From positions 1-32,843 of the IMG/VR virus record IMGVR_UViG_3300026953_000014: a stretch of 32,843 nucleotides of DNA. The stretch is one strand, 5' to 3'. Shown piece after piece: positions 5,808-12,521 of this stretch (position 1 is the first letter of the stretch; the number at the start of each line of letters is the position of its first letter). The position numbers and the translations under genes were made by a program. The notes below the pieces were generated by a model, which worked only from the letters and a program-made list of their open reading frames with translations, did no database searches and was not told the origin of the DNA. Source of the DNA: a virus.

Positions 5808-6811
5808 GCTGCCTCCTCGGGTACCGCGGCGGCGGTGAATGCCGCGCGGATCTGTGTAAGGGCGTTTGTGAGTGTGCGGACGTTGATGTATTCGCGCTGC
5901 CCGTCAAAGGCATCGCGCGTGGTGGCACCAGCGACCAGCGAAGCGATCTGCTTTTCTGCCTGTGCGGCTGGCATCTGGTCGAGCAGCTCACCGATCTCGC
6001 GGTGGATGATGCCGACCGCCTCGGGACGTTCGAGACCGGGCAGCTTGACCTTTGCGATGAGGCGGGAGTTCCACTGCTCGAGAGTTGCGCTGAACTGATC
6101 GAACTTCTTCTTGAGGTCGTGCGACCCGGCCAGGAGCAACGAGAAGTACGGCGGCCGGTCGAGCAGCTCGCGCACCGTCTCCAGGCTTTCGAGATCCAGG
6201 TGCTGTGCTTCGTCGATGACCAGCAGAACGCGCTGGCCTGTGAAGTCGAAGCGGATGTTATTCAGCATCTGGTCGATCTCGTTGGTGCAACGGCAGCCGC
6301 AGGATTGCGCGATGCGCCGCACGAAATCGCGGGGGCGGATGCCCTGCCGCGCGTAGACGTAGAACGCACGCGCGCCGTCCGCCTTGGCGATCTCAGCCGC
6401 GTTGACGGCCGCGACCTCGTGTTCGAGCACGAACGTCTTCTGCGATCCCGGAGGCGCGTACAGCATGTAGGCCACGGGCCGTGGCAGCAGCTGCTGGAAC
6501 AGGCGGTGAATCTCGCGCACGTTGGCCGTGTCGTAGAGCTCGCCCGCAACCGAGGTCACCGGGCCGACTGGATGCGCGACGATGAACTCGTCGATCGCGC
6601 GGACCAGATTGTGCGCGGAGCGGGCCACCTGCTCATAGCGATCCGCAAAGAAGTGATCTATCGAGACGCGCGAGTATCCGATGCGCGCAGCGAAGTCGGG
6701 GATCGCCAAACCAGTGCGCGCAAGATAGTCGCGTAGCCGCGCGCGGCAGGCGGCGTTGAGGTCGGCCTCTGCCTGAAGTGCGATCTTGTTACCTACCGTA
6801 TCGATTTTCAT
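5804..6811 (-). CDS. MuB/TniB-type AAA+ ATPase, transposition target protein
   Basis: This 335-residue protein should be the ATP-dependent partner that captures target DNA and activates the transposase. Residues about 25-60 form an N-terminal helix-turn-helix, as in MuB. The AAA domain follows: Walker A at 119-126 (APPGSQKT, K125), Walker B at 195-204 (VLLVIDEAQH, D200/E201), and a sensor-1-like LAGS at 227-230. The residue before the Walker lysine is Gln instead of the usual Gly, an oddity that keeps Lys and Thr. Size fits the family (about 310-340). The gene starts at ATG 6811, overlapping the transposase stop as ATGA; the A-then-B order matches Mu-type phages. Identification is firm; details of DNA preference are unknown. 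Confidence 0.93.
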   Translation of the reverse strand: MKIDTVGNKIALQAEADLNAACRARLRDYLARTGLAIPDFAARIGYSRVSIDHFFADRYEQVARSAHNLVRAIDEFIVAHPVGPVTSVAGELYDTANVREIHRLFQQLLPRPVAYMLYAPPGSQKTFVLEHEVAAVNAAEIAKADGARAFYVYARQGIRPRDFVRRIAQSCGCRCTNEIDQMLNNIRFDFTGQRVLLVIDEAQHLDLESLETVRELLDRPPYFSLLLAGSHDLKKKFDQFSATLEQWNSRLIAKVKLPGLERPEAVGIIHREIGELLDQMPAAQAEKQIASLVAGATTRDAFDGQREYINVRTLTNALTQIRAAFTAAAVPEEAA

Positions 6812-8955
6812 TTTTTGAGAGCCTCCAAAAAGCTGTTGGCGATATCCGAGGCGCTGGCAGGCGCGACGGCGGTGGTGTCGGGACGCAGCTTGCGTTTGCG
6901 CTGCGTCGTCAGAGTGTCGAGAGCGGCCGGGAGCTGAGGACGGCTGCAGAGCTCATCCAGTGCGGAGCGAGCGCCCTGTGCGCGAGCCACTCCGGCAATG
7001 GTGGAAATGGTTTGCCGCGTCGCCTTCTCCAGGCCGCGGCGAGTGGCCATCGATTCACCGATCTGCCGCTGCGTTGCGTCGTCGCCCGGCGCGAAGCGGA
7101 TCATGGGCTCACATTCGAGCCAGGCCAGAAAGCGGCCGTCGGTATCACACAGCGCGGCGCTCTCCGGGTCGGCAGGGTCATAGGCGATCAGCACGTCCGC
7201 CTTGCGATCGGAGAGCTCGTGCATGGTGACCCATGCCTGCTGATCGTTGGGGCGGGGCTGGTAGCGGCGCTTATTGAGGGTGATGGCGCACTCTCGGACC
7301 GGGCGGCGCTCAAAATCACACATCAGGAGTGCGCGTGTAGCTTCGTCCGGAACGGGCCGTTGCTCCGGGTTGCGCTCGGTGGAAAACACCTCATTGGGAG
7401 AGCGTCCATCCATGCCCTTGCCGGAGTGCGGAGCATTGTTGTAGCGCTTGATCCAGGCAAGGCACGCCAGAATGACGTCACTCGCCATCGGATGCTTTGA
7501 CTCGGCCACGCGGCCAGCGCGCAGCAGCCAGCGGTGCTGCATCATCGCTTCTTCGGTCAGGTCAGGCCGCGTGAACGGCGAGCCGCTGGTATATGTCCGC
7601 CAGAGCGCGTCGAACTGCATGTGCAGCGTGCGGAAAAAGCGCTCGATGTGCTTCGACTGCGGATGGCGCGGGATGCAGTACTGCATGGAGATCCCGAGCC
7701 GCGCCGCAAACCCCGTCTGCTCGATGCGCTCAATCTCTGTGTTCCACCAGTCGGCGGGTGCGGCATCTGAACGCGCCTGATACGTCTCCGATCCGCGCTT
7801 TGCGCCCTTGCCGAAACGGTGCATGTCTTTGCCGTTGTCGGTGTAGATCACCTGCGGCGCGCCGTAGATGAGCCCGTTGTTGAGCGCAGCCGACAGCGAG
7901 CGAGAGCTGCCCTCCCAGCTCCAGCAGACGCCCACCACCTTGCGCGAGCGCAGGTCGATAAACGCGGTGAGCCGCATGCGCACTGGAGCGCCCCAGGGCG
8001 CATCGTCGAAGCAATTGTTGGCGACCTCGACGTCGTGGATCATGTGGTCGCAGACCCATACGTCACCTGCGTAGACATCGGAGTAGCCGCGCGTCAGGTA
8101 GGGAGAAACCCGCTCGCGGTAAGCGCGGCGGCCCTCGCGCGCCAAGATCTTCATGGCTGGCGAGATCTCGCGATCAAGGAACGCGCGCACCGTCTCGCGG
8201 CTGGGCAGATCCTCGTGCGAGAGTCCGAGCGTTACGGCGTTCTCGCGGATGCGGCGGTACACGTCGGCTACGCTCTGCGGCCGCTGCGGCATCTGGCCCG
8301 CGGGAACGGTGCGAAGGTCTATGTCGCCGAGATACATCCAGGCGGCAAAGGCCGCGACGTCATGGTGCTGTGCAAACCAGCGGCTGTGGCCCTTGTCTGC
8401 ACGAATACGGTCGGCGAGCGCGTTGGCCCCGCCCTGGCTGCGGTAGCGAGCCAGCCAGCGCTTCAGCGTGCGTGGAGAGACGCGGGGCGAGCTCGTCGCC
8501 GCGATGTACTCGATCATGCGCTCCAGGCTCGTAACGCGGCGGCCGCGGGAGATTTCGAGGGCCGAGTAGCGCTCGGGATCTTTGGCGTAATCGATGATGG
8601 GAGACAACAGCGCCATGCGCTCTTCGGCCTGTGCTTTTGCGTCGGGGTCAGAGAGCACGATGCGCGCCTCCGGTTCTGCAGATGCCGCCGCGAACAATGG
8701 ACCCAGAGCTGCGGCCGGCGGCGGAACGATGGCGAGAGCGGTGGACGGAGTAGGCTCTGGGATGGAGTCCGCGAAATATACCGATACTGCATGTCCTGCT
8801 GAATCAACCTCACCTGTCGGCCGGGCGATAAGTAGGTTCTTCCGGCGGAAGAAGGTTCGACGCGACCAACCGGTTCGCTGCATCACTTCGAGTGCGGTAA
8901 TCCAGCGCGAATCCGATGACGCCGGAACGATGGCGAGCTGAGGAGCGGCGGTCAT
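6808..8955 (-). CDS. Mu-type DDE transposase (MuA family)
   Basis: The 715-residue protein catalyses phage integration and replicative transposition. An N-terminal DNA-binding region (residues 15-65) begins ITALEVMQRTGWSRRTF, and further helical DNA-binding modules lie at about 130-265. The RNase-H-fold rve core spans about 295-450. Its likely catalytic triad is D303 (in GDVWVCDH), D373 (YTDNGKDM) and E438 (HPQSKHIERFF); D298 is the alternative first Asp. A Mu C-terminal beta-barrel region follows (about 570-640), then a basic tail presumably contacting the ATPase. Length is close to MuA (663). ATG 8955 overlaps the upstream stop as ATGA. The intact triad suggests an active enzyme. Confidence 0.95.
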   Translation of the reverse strand: MTAAPQLAIVPASSDSRWITALEVMQRTGWSRRTFFRRKNLLIARPTGEVDSAGHAVSVYFADSIPEPTPSTALAIVPPPAAALGPLFAAASAEPEARIVLSDPDAKAQAEERMALLSPIIDYAKDPERYSALEISRGRRVTSLERMIEYIAATSSPRVSPRTLKRWLARYRSQGGANALADRIRADKGHSRWFAQHHDVAAFAAWMYLGDIDLRTVPAGQMPQRPQSVADVYRRIRENAVTLGLSHEDLPSRETVRAFLDREISPAMKILAREGRRAYRERVSPYLTRGYSDVYAGDVWVCDHMIHDVEVANNCFDDAPWGAPVRMRLTAFIDLRSRKVVGVCWSWEGSSRSLSAALNNGLIYGAPQVIYTDNGKDMHRFGKGAKRGSETYQARSDAAPADWWNTEIERIEQTGFAARLGISMQYCIPRHPQSKHIERFFRTLHMQFDALWRTYTSGSPFTRPDLTEEAMMQHRWLLRAGRVAESKHPMASDVILACLAWIKRYNNAPHSGKGMDGRSPNEVFSTERNPEQRPVPDEATRALLMCDFERRPVRECAITLNKRRYQPRPNDQQAWVTMHELSDRKADVLIAYDPADPESAALCDTDGRFLAWLECEPMIRFAPGDDATQRQIGESMATRRGLEKATRQTISTIAGVARAQGARSALDELCSRPQLPAALDTLTTQRKRKLRPDTTAVAPASASDIANSFLEALKK

Positions 8956-9413
8956 AGGTCCACGCCCTCCAAATCGGATTCCAGCTGTGCGATAGAGCGC
9001 GATGCCCGCTTCTGGCGCAGATATTCGCGACCGAGCTCGAGGAGTTTGATCTCATCAGCGCCAATGACCAAGAGGCCCGCAGCCTCTGCACGGCATTTCA
9101 GGAGATCGTTATTTCTGGTGGCGCTGCAGAATGCCCGGTCCCAGGCGCCAGGCCAGCGATGCAGCTCTTTGGACTCCGCGGTAAATGCGGTGAGCATGCG
9201 CGCCGTAACCGTGATGCCCAAGAGGTCAGACATCGCATCCGCAATCTGCTCACGGCTCAAGCCAGAGTGTTTGATGGAAGCGGTGACGACGCCGCGTACC
9301 AGCAAATCGTCGTTCATGCTGCCAGGGCGCGAATTGATGGAAGAAATCCGGTCGAAAAGTGGCAGTGACTTTTCAGGTGCCCTGACCGACGATTGGAAAC
9401 GTGATGCACTCAT
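8952..9413 (-). CDS. DNA-binding-like accessory protein upstream of transposase
   Basis: The 153-residue protein is mostly helical. The stretch at about residues 45-95 reads as an HTH-like domain (GLSREQIADAMSDLLG then TARMLTAFTAESKE), with a conserved W at residue 87 region (RWPGAWDRAF). Similar proteins sit directly upstream of the transposase in other Mu-type prophages as I recall them, with function unassigned. ATG 9413 overlaps the Ner-like gene's stop as ATGA; an internal ATG at codon 33 is possible but less well placed. Role is probably regulatory or transposition accessory. Confidence 0.75.
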   Translation of the reverse strand: MSASRFQSSVRAPEKSLPLFDRISSINSRPGSMNDDLLVRGVVTASIKHSGLSREQIADAMSDLLGITVTARMLTAFTAESKELHRWPGAWDRAFCSATRNNDLLKCRAEAAGLLVIGADEIKLLELGREYLRQKRASRSIAQLESDLEGVDL

Positions 9414-9622
9414 GCCGCACGCCTCGCTTCGCGATCCAACATCCGCTTCCGTTTGCGAAGTTCTTTCGCCAACGCGCGGGTCACACGGTCACTGACGCGT
9501 TTCCCGTGAGCCACCAGGCGGACATGTTCGTGCGAGAGGCAGAGCTGCCGCGCGACCTCTGCGACAACTCCCCGGGTTTGTTTTGTTTGCTCGAACGTGG
9601 GCACTACCGAGATAAAATCCAT
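9410..9622 (-). CDS. Ner-like small helix-turn-helix protein, first early gene
   Basis: The product is 70 residues. Residues about 18-52 look like a helix-turn-helix (VVAEVARQLCLSHEHVRLV), and the tail is strongly basic (KELRKRKRMLDREARR). As the promoter-proximal gene opposite the repressor it fits the position and size of Ner/Cro-type negative regulators. The ATG at 9622 is chosen because in-frame starts at 9658 (ATG) and 9673 (GTG) lie inside the palindromic operator and the proposed -10, so a transcript starting near 9647 would not contain them. A GAGAGAG ribosome site lies about 12 bases upstream, slightly far. The last bases overlap the next gene by ATGA. Confidence 0.75.
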   Translation of the reverse strand: MDFISVVPTFEQTKQTRGVVAEVARQLCLSHEHVRLVAHGKRVSDRVTRALAKELRKRKRMLDREARRAA

Positions 9623-9642
9623 GGTGGAAATCAACTCTCTCT

Positions 9643-9675
9643 TTGTGAAATTGAGCATAATGCTCTGTTTCACAA
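9643..9675. promoter_or_regulatory. 33-bp palindromic operator of the genetic switch
   Basis: Two 16-base arms flank a single central A (9659). The arms match at 14 of 16 positions: TTGTGAAA, two mismatched bases, then GAGCAT. It lies between the divergent early operon and the repressor gene and overlaps the -10 elements of both proposed promoters, as expected for a repressor or Ner binding site. Two-fold symmetry fits a dimeric Xre-type repressor. No second copy was noticed nearby. Confidence 0.75.
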
Positions 9676-9683
9676 TGCGTCAA
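9654..9683 (-). promoter_or_regulatory. Leftward early promoter (sigma-70 type)
   Basis: On the minus strand a -35 of TTGACG (9678-9683, five of six consensus bases) is followed after 18 bases by a -10 of TATGCT (9654-9659, four of six). The -10 lies in the centre of the palindromic operator, so repressor binding would block it. The predicted transcript start, near 9647, is about 25 bases ahead of the Ner-like start codon. Confidence 0.6.
9656..9661 (+). promoter_or_regulatory. Candidate repressor promoter -10 element
   Basis: CATAAT on the plus strand matches five of six -10 consensus bases and overlaps the early promoter's -10 on the other strand. No good -35 lies 16-18 bases upstream, so this promoter would be weak or need activation. 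Its predicted start, near 9668, precedes the repressor's GTG at 9692 by about 24 bases. Confidence 0.4.
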
Positions 9684-9691
9684 GGTTTTTT

Positions 9692-10213
9692 GTGCCCGCT
9701 AAGCCCAAAAACATCGAAGTTGACTCGGAAGTGGCCAAGCATATTCGGCAGCTTCGCGAGTCCAGGAAGGAAAATCAGACCGCGTTTGCGCGCGTCCTCG
9801 GCGTACTTCCGTCGAATGTTTCCAAGTGGGAGATGGGAAAGAATTGCCCGCAACCACGGGTGTTTGCACAGCTTGCAAATCTCGCAGAAGGGGAAGCACG
9901 TACTTTTTTTCAGGAACAGGCTGGGGTACTGGGAGGTACGCAAGAATTCCCCGAGCGTCAATTGACGGAGCAGGCCAAGCGGAGCGCGCGAATGGCCTTC
10001 GCCTTCAATACGGTGGAGAAGAAGCGAGGAATTGCTTGGAACCCGGAGCTGCTGGCTTTGGTTATCGAGACGGTATCTCGAAAGCTAAAGCAGAGAGGGC
10101 GCACCCTTTCTGACGCCAGATTTGCCGAGCTATGCGTATTGTTCTACGAGTTTTGTTCCATGCGTGGAACTGTGGACTCCGATATGGTGGAGCGATTAAT
10201 CAAAATCGCTTAA
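9692..10213 (+). CDS. Xre-family transcriptional repressor
   Basis: The 173-residue product has an Xre/Cro-CI helix-turn-helix at residues 17-66: IRQLRESRKENQTAFARVLG, then a recognition helix in PSNVSKWEMGK. The C-terminal part (about 95-173) is helical and probably dimerises; no LexA-type Ser/Lys protease signature is evident. GTG 9692 is chosen because AAGG lies six bases upstream and the start falls just right of the operator; earlier in-frame starts (such as 9401) would run through the operator and the Ner-like gene. Divergent placement against the transposition operon marks it as the lysogeny repressor, the functional counterpart of Mu c. Confidence 0.8.
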   Translation: MPAKPKNIEVDSEVAKHIRQLRESRKENQTAFARVLGVLPSNVSKWEMGKNCPQPRVFAQLANLAEGEARTFFQEQAGVLGGTQEFPERQLTEQAKRSARMAFAFNTVEKKRGIAWNPELLALVIETVSRKLKQRGRTLSDARFAELCVLFYEFCSMRGTVDSDMVERLIKIA

Positions 10214-10231
10214 CTATACCGGAGAGATGAA

Positions 10232-10531
10232 GTGACAGAACGAGAGAAGCTGTACTTCGTAAAGCGGATCGGAGACATGATGGATTCCACTAACGAACTC
10301 GACCTGAACAAAGAGGAACCGGGAAGCGGAAACACTATCAATGTCAACTCAGCTGACAACAGGGTTGCCGCCCGTGACTATATCGAGATCAATATTCATC
10401 TGAGCGATCAGGAGGCAGCAGGATTAGGCTCTGGAGAAGAGTCACCAGGCCTGACGCACCAGGAGCTGATCCGCCAGATTCGTAGTCTTGTCTCGCGCGC
10501 AGTGCGAAGTGTCCCGCAGGAAGCGGCCTAA
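10232..10531 (+). CDS. Small companion protein of the repressor, 99 aa
   Basis: Family not recognised with certainty. A central beta-like stretch (NTINVNSADNRVAARDYIEI, residues about 34-53) resembles the N-V-A-G/A-RD-Y motif seen in small proteins encoded beside phage repressors and in toxin-antitoxin-like effectors. The C-terminal helix (LTHQELIRQIRSLVSRAVR) may oligomerise. GTG 10232 follows GGAGAG at five bases and lies 18 bases after the repressor, so the two are probably co-transcribed. It could modulate the repressor or act in superinfection immunity; this is inference. Confidence 0.65.
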   Translation: MTEREKLYFVKRIGDMMDSTNELDLNKEEPGSGNTINVNSADNRVAARDYIEINIHLSDQEAAGLGSGEESPGLTHQELIRQIRSLVSRAVRSVPQEAA

Positions 10532-10539
10532 AGCCGAGC

Positions 10540-10565
10540 GCCGGAGCGTTGTACGGCGCTCCGGC
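10540..10565 (+). terminator. GC-rich hairpin after the repressor operon
   Basis: A perfect 9-bp stem (GCCGGAGCG / CGCTCCGGC) with an 8-base loop begins nine bases after the stop codon at 10531. No T-run follows (ATTATCGAT), so intrinsic termination is uncertain, but the position at the end of the immunity operon fits a terminator. Confidence 0.5.
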
Positions 10566-10631
10566 ATTATCGATAGGAGCACCAAAGGTCTTAAGGATCG
10601 GCGCATGACCGGTCAGAAAGTGAGACACAAA

Positions 10632-11636
10632 ATGAAGATAATTGCCCTAGCTGTCATCCTTTCTTCGGTTCCTCTGTTCGCGCAGAATTTTGAATTGAGG
10701 GAGCGTCCTAACGAGACCACGCGCATTTCTATTTTCCAGGCAGTGAGCGCGACCGCATCTGATGGGATCGACGCAATTCGTGCAGATGGTTCCTACAAGT
10801 GGAGCGTCACGCCAATCATCTCGAAGACATGGCAAGGTCAGGGAAAGGCGCTCCTCTTAGCGATCGAAGTGATCGGCAGTAATCTTCAGCCTTCAACTGC
10901 AGTGTTCTCGGTAGACGGAAAGAACTTCGTTTTGCAATCAGCCGACTGGCGAGTTGATAGCCGCGGGAACCTTGCAGCTCTTTTCGACAAAGAGTGGCTC
11001 GTACGTAACATTGCGAGTGCACACGATGTTTCGATCACTGTTTTTGCTCCGTCTCCGCTAACCGCAGATTTTCACGATGGGGATTTGGCCGTCTTTAGAT
11101 CGATGGTGCATGCCTATGATTCGGATGCGATGCATCTGGCGGCTGGAGAAGCAACGCCCGAGCCGGTTGTGCATATCGTTCCGTTTTCTGAAAAGAAGAG
11201 CCACACGCAGGTGAAAATAATTGCGCAGGAATCGTCGACTACGCCCTACGAGTGGGAAGTCAACGGGAGGATGGCAATGAGCTGTTCTGGAAATGCCTGC
11301 AGTGGCTATTACAGCACTCCGAAATCTGGGGTCCAGCAAGTTCAAGGTGCCGTCCTGAAGCTGCTTCGCCCGGATTCCTCTATCGTGATCGTGCAGTGCG
11401 TTTCAAAGGTGAATACGCTCTCAAGCGCAATTCTGGCGATAGATGCAGTCAATGCCGGAGACCCAAATTCTCCGACGGTTTATCGCGATTGCAGGGTCCC
11501 AACCCCTGACACTGTTGCAGACGCCGAATTCAAGCGTGATACGGTTAAACTCTCTTGGAGATTTGACGGTGCGAAGCATAGTGATTCCGAGACCTATCAG
11601 ATCGTCGGGGTGCTCGAACCAGTCAGCAATCATTGA
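10632..11636 (+). CDS. Secreted protein, probable lysogenic-conversion (moron) gene
   Basis: The protein has 334 residues from ATG 10632, with a clean signal peptide (MKIIALAVILSSVPLFAQ, cleavage likely after AQ). An in-frame start at 10488 would bury the signal and run through the hairpin. The mature part is beta-rich. The last 120 residues hold four cysteines likely paired as disulfides and a block (GAVLKLLRPDSSIVIVQC, then YRDCRVP, then SETYQIVGVLEP) resembling, from memory, a protein type common in Acidobacteriota genomes. Base composition is visibly lower in G+C (about 45% in sampled lines) than in the late genes. It sits between immunity and lysis modules, away from either operon, typical of cargo expressed from the prophage. 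Function unknown. Confidence 0.75.
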   Translation: MKIIALAVILSSVPLFAQNFELRERPNETTRISIFQAVSATASDGIDAIRADGSYKWSVTPIISKTWQGQGKALLLAIEVIGSNLQPSTAVFSVDGKNFVLQSADWRVDSRGNLAALFDKEWLVRNIASAHDVSITVFAPSPLTADFHDGDLAVFRSMVHAYDSDAMHLAAGEATPEPVVHIVPFSEKKSHTQVKIIAQESSTTPYEWEVNGRMAMSCSGNACSGYYSTPKSGVQQVQGAVLKLLRPDSSIVIVQCVSKVNTLSSAILAIDAVNAGDPNSPTVYRDCRVPTPDTVADAEFKRDTVKLSWRFDGAKHSDSETYQIVGVLEPVSNH

Positions 11637-11668
11637 GAAGAATCTGTATCTCTAGCGGGCGGCTGTTC

Positions 11669-11674
11669 TATACT
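11669..11674 (+). promoter_or_regulatory. Candidate late promoter -10 element
   Basis: TATACT matches five of six -10 bases but has no recognisable -35 at the usual distance. A good -10 with a poor -35 is the form of Mu promoters that need the C activator, including the one before the lysis gene. It lies about 330 bases upstream of the lysin. This is weak evidence from one hexamer. Confidence 0.25.
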
Positions 11675-11757
11675 CACCGGGACAGGGATGAGCACGCCGG
11701 GGCAGTCCCGAACTCTTCTTCGGTCACTCCTGTTTCTGGCGTGAATTCGCATTAAAT

Positions 11758-11778
11758 CGCCGCCCTTTCCGGGCGGCG
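11758..11778 (+). terminator. Perfect GC hairpin
   Basis: An 8-bp stem (CGCCGCCC / GGGCGGCG) with a five-base loop (TTTCC) lies about 120 bases after the secreted-protein gene. It is not followed by a T-run. It may end the conversion-gene transcript or act as a barrier between it and the late operon. Confidence 0.45.
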
Positions 11779-11796
11779 AACTTGTCTCCCCGCTTA

Positions 11797-11854
11797 AAAC
11801 TATTCCATCTCATCCGTCTCTCGCGTGTTCATCACGGCGCGGCGAAGCCGCGCC
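11797..11854 (+). repeat. Duplicated 58-bp element, copy A, with GAA-loop hairpin
   Basis: The element opens with AAACTATTCCATCT and closes with a perfect hairpin, GGCGCGGC-GAA-GCCGCGCC (11836-11854). It matches copy B at 21216-21273 at 51 of 58 positions with no gap. Weaker similarity continues to a shared CCGTGA at 11886-11891. Both copies lie in the same orientation in non-coding DNA just before a late module, here the lysis genes. Confidence 0.85.
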
Positions 11855-12005
11855 CTAGGCTGGACTCACCTAAGGGGAAGCGACACCGTGAATCGCCCTT
11901 GAGAAAGGAGATCGCGGAGACTCGCCAGAGCGCGCGGGCAATGGCCCGGATGCAGGCAAAACAACCTGCTCCACCGGGCCGCCGCGTTCCCCAGGTGGAG
12001 GCCTG

Positions 12006-12521
12006 ATGAACGCGCAGCAGAACGCATTCCTGCAGATGGTGGTTCCACCCGCGCAAGCCGCGCAGCGCCGCTGGGGCGTGCCGGCATCGGTGTCGATCGC
12101 GCAGGCCATCCTCGAATCGAGCAACCAGGCAGGCTGGGGCCAGAGTGAGCTGACGCGCACGGCAAATAATCTTTTCGGCGTCAAAGCTGAGCACCTCAAC
12201 GATCCGAGTTCGTACGTCGAATTGCCGACGCACGAGGTGCTGAACAATCACCTCGACATGGTCGAGGACAAGTTTCAGCGCTACGACAGCCCTGTTGAGA
12301 GCTTCGATGATCACGCGCGGCTGCTGGCAACGGCGCGACGCTACCAGCCAGCGATGGCCGTGATTCACGACTCGACGGCGTACTGCGAAGCGCTGGAGGG
12401 ATGCGGATACTCGACCAACCCTCTGTACGCGGAGACGCTCGAAAAGCTGATCCGGATCTACGACCTCACGCAATTCGACGTGACCGACGACTCGACGGCC
12501 AGTGCATGGGTGCGCGGATGA
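12006..12521 (+). CDS. Glucosaminidase-type endolysin (GH73/FlgJ-like)
   Basis: The 171-residue enzyme should cleave peptidoglycan glycan chains at lysis. Residues 5-65 match the glucosaminidase fold: FLQMVVPPAQAAQRRWGVP, then SIAQAILESSNQAGWGQS with the probable catalytic Glu at residue 37, then ANNLFGVKA. A second conserved block (YDSPVESFDDHARLL) follows at about 95. There is no signal peptide, so release would need the holin encoded nearby. Start ATG 12006 has GGTGGAGG upstream; the stop overlaps the next gene as ATGA. Length fits single-domain phage lysins. Confidence 0.88.
   Translation: MNAQQNAFLQMVVPPAQAAQRRWGVPASVSIAQAILESSNQAGWGQSELTRTANNLFGVKAEHLNDPSSYVELPTHEVLNNHLDMVEDKFQRYDSPVESFDDHARLLATARRYQPAMAVIHDSTAYCEALEGCGYSTNPLYAETLEKLIRIYDLTQFDVTDDSTASAWVRG

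Larger units (their letters stand above)
11637..12005. other. Non-coding control region before the lysis module
   Basis: This 369-base stretch holds no convincing gene. It contains a TATACT box (11669), a perfect hairpin (11758-11778), one copy of the duplicated 58-bp element (11797-11854), and an orphan AAAGGAG (about 11904-11910) with no start codon in reach. A short reading frame ending at 12006 and overlapping the lysin start as TGATG (from TTG 11899, 35 residues, or ATG 11941, 21 residues) is possible but has no good ribosome site. Confidence 0.6.

Noticed and set aside
5714-6736. Long plus-strand reading frame opposite the ATPase gene
   Set aside because: It lies wholly antisense to a gene with clear Walker motifs, has no ribosome site, and its translation is a typical Arg/Leu/Val-rich by-product of GC-rich coding DNA.
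7819-8802. Plus-strand reading frame of 327 codons opposite the transposase
   Set aside because: The minus strand carries the transposase with an intact catalytic triad; the plus frame has no recognisable motif and no operon context.
9401-9691. Upstream extension of the repressor gene
   Set aside because: The frame stays open through the operator and the Ner-like gene, but the extension would be antisense to that gene, and AAGG-T6-GTG at 9692 gives a good start.
11899-12006. Tiny reading frame overlapping the lysin start as TGATG
   Set aside because: Only TTG 11899 or ATG 11941 could start it, neither with a good ribosome site; the nearby AAAGGAG has no start codon at a usable distance.
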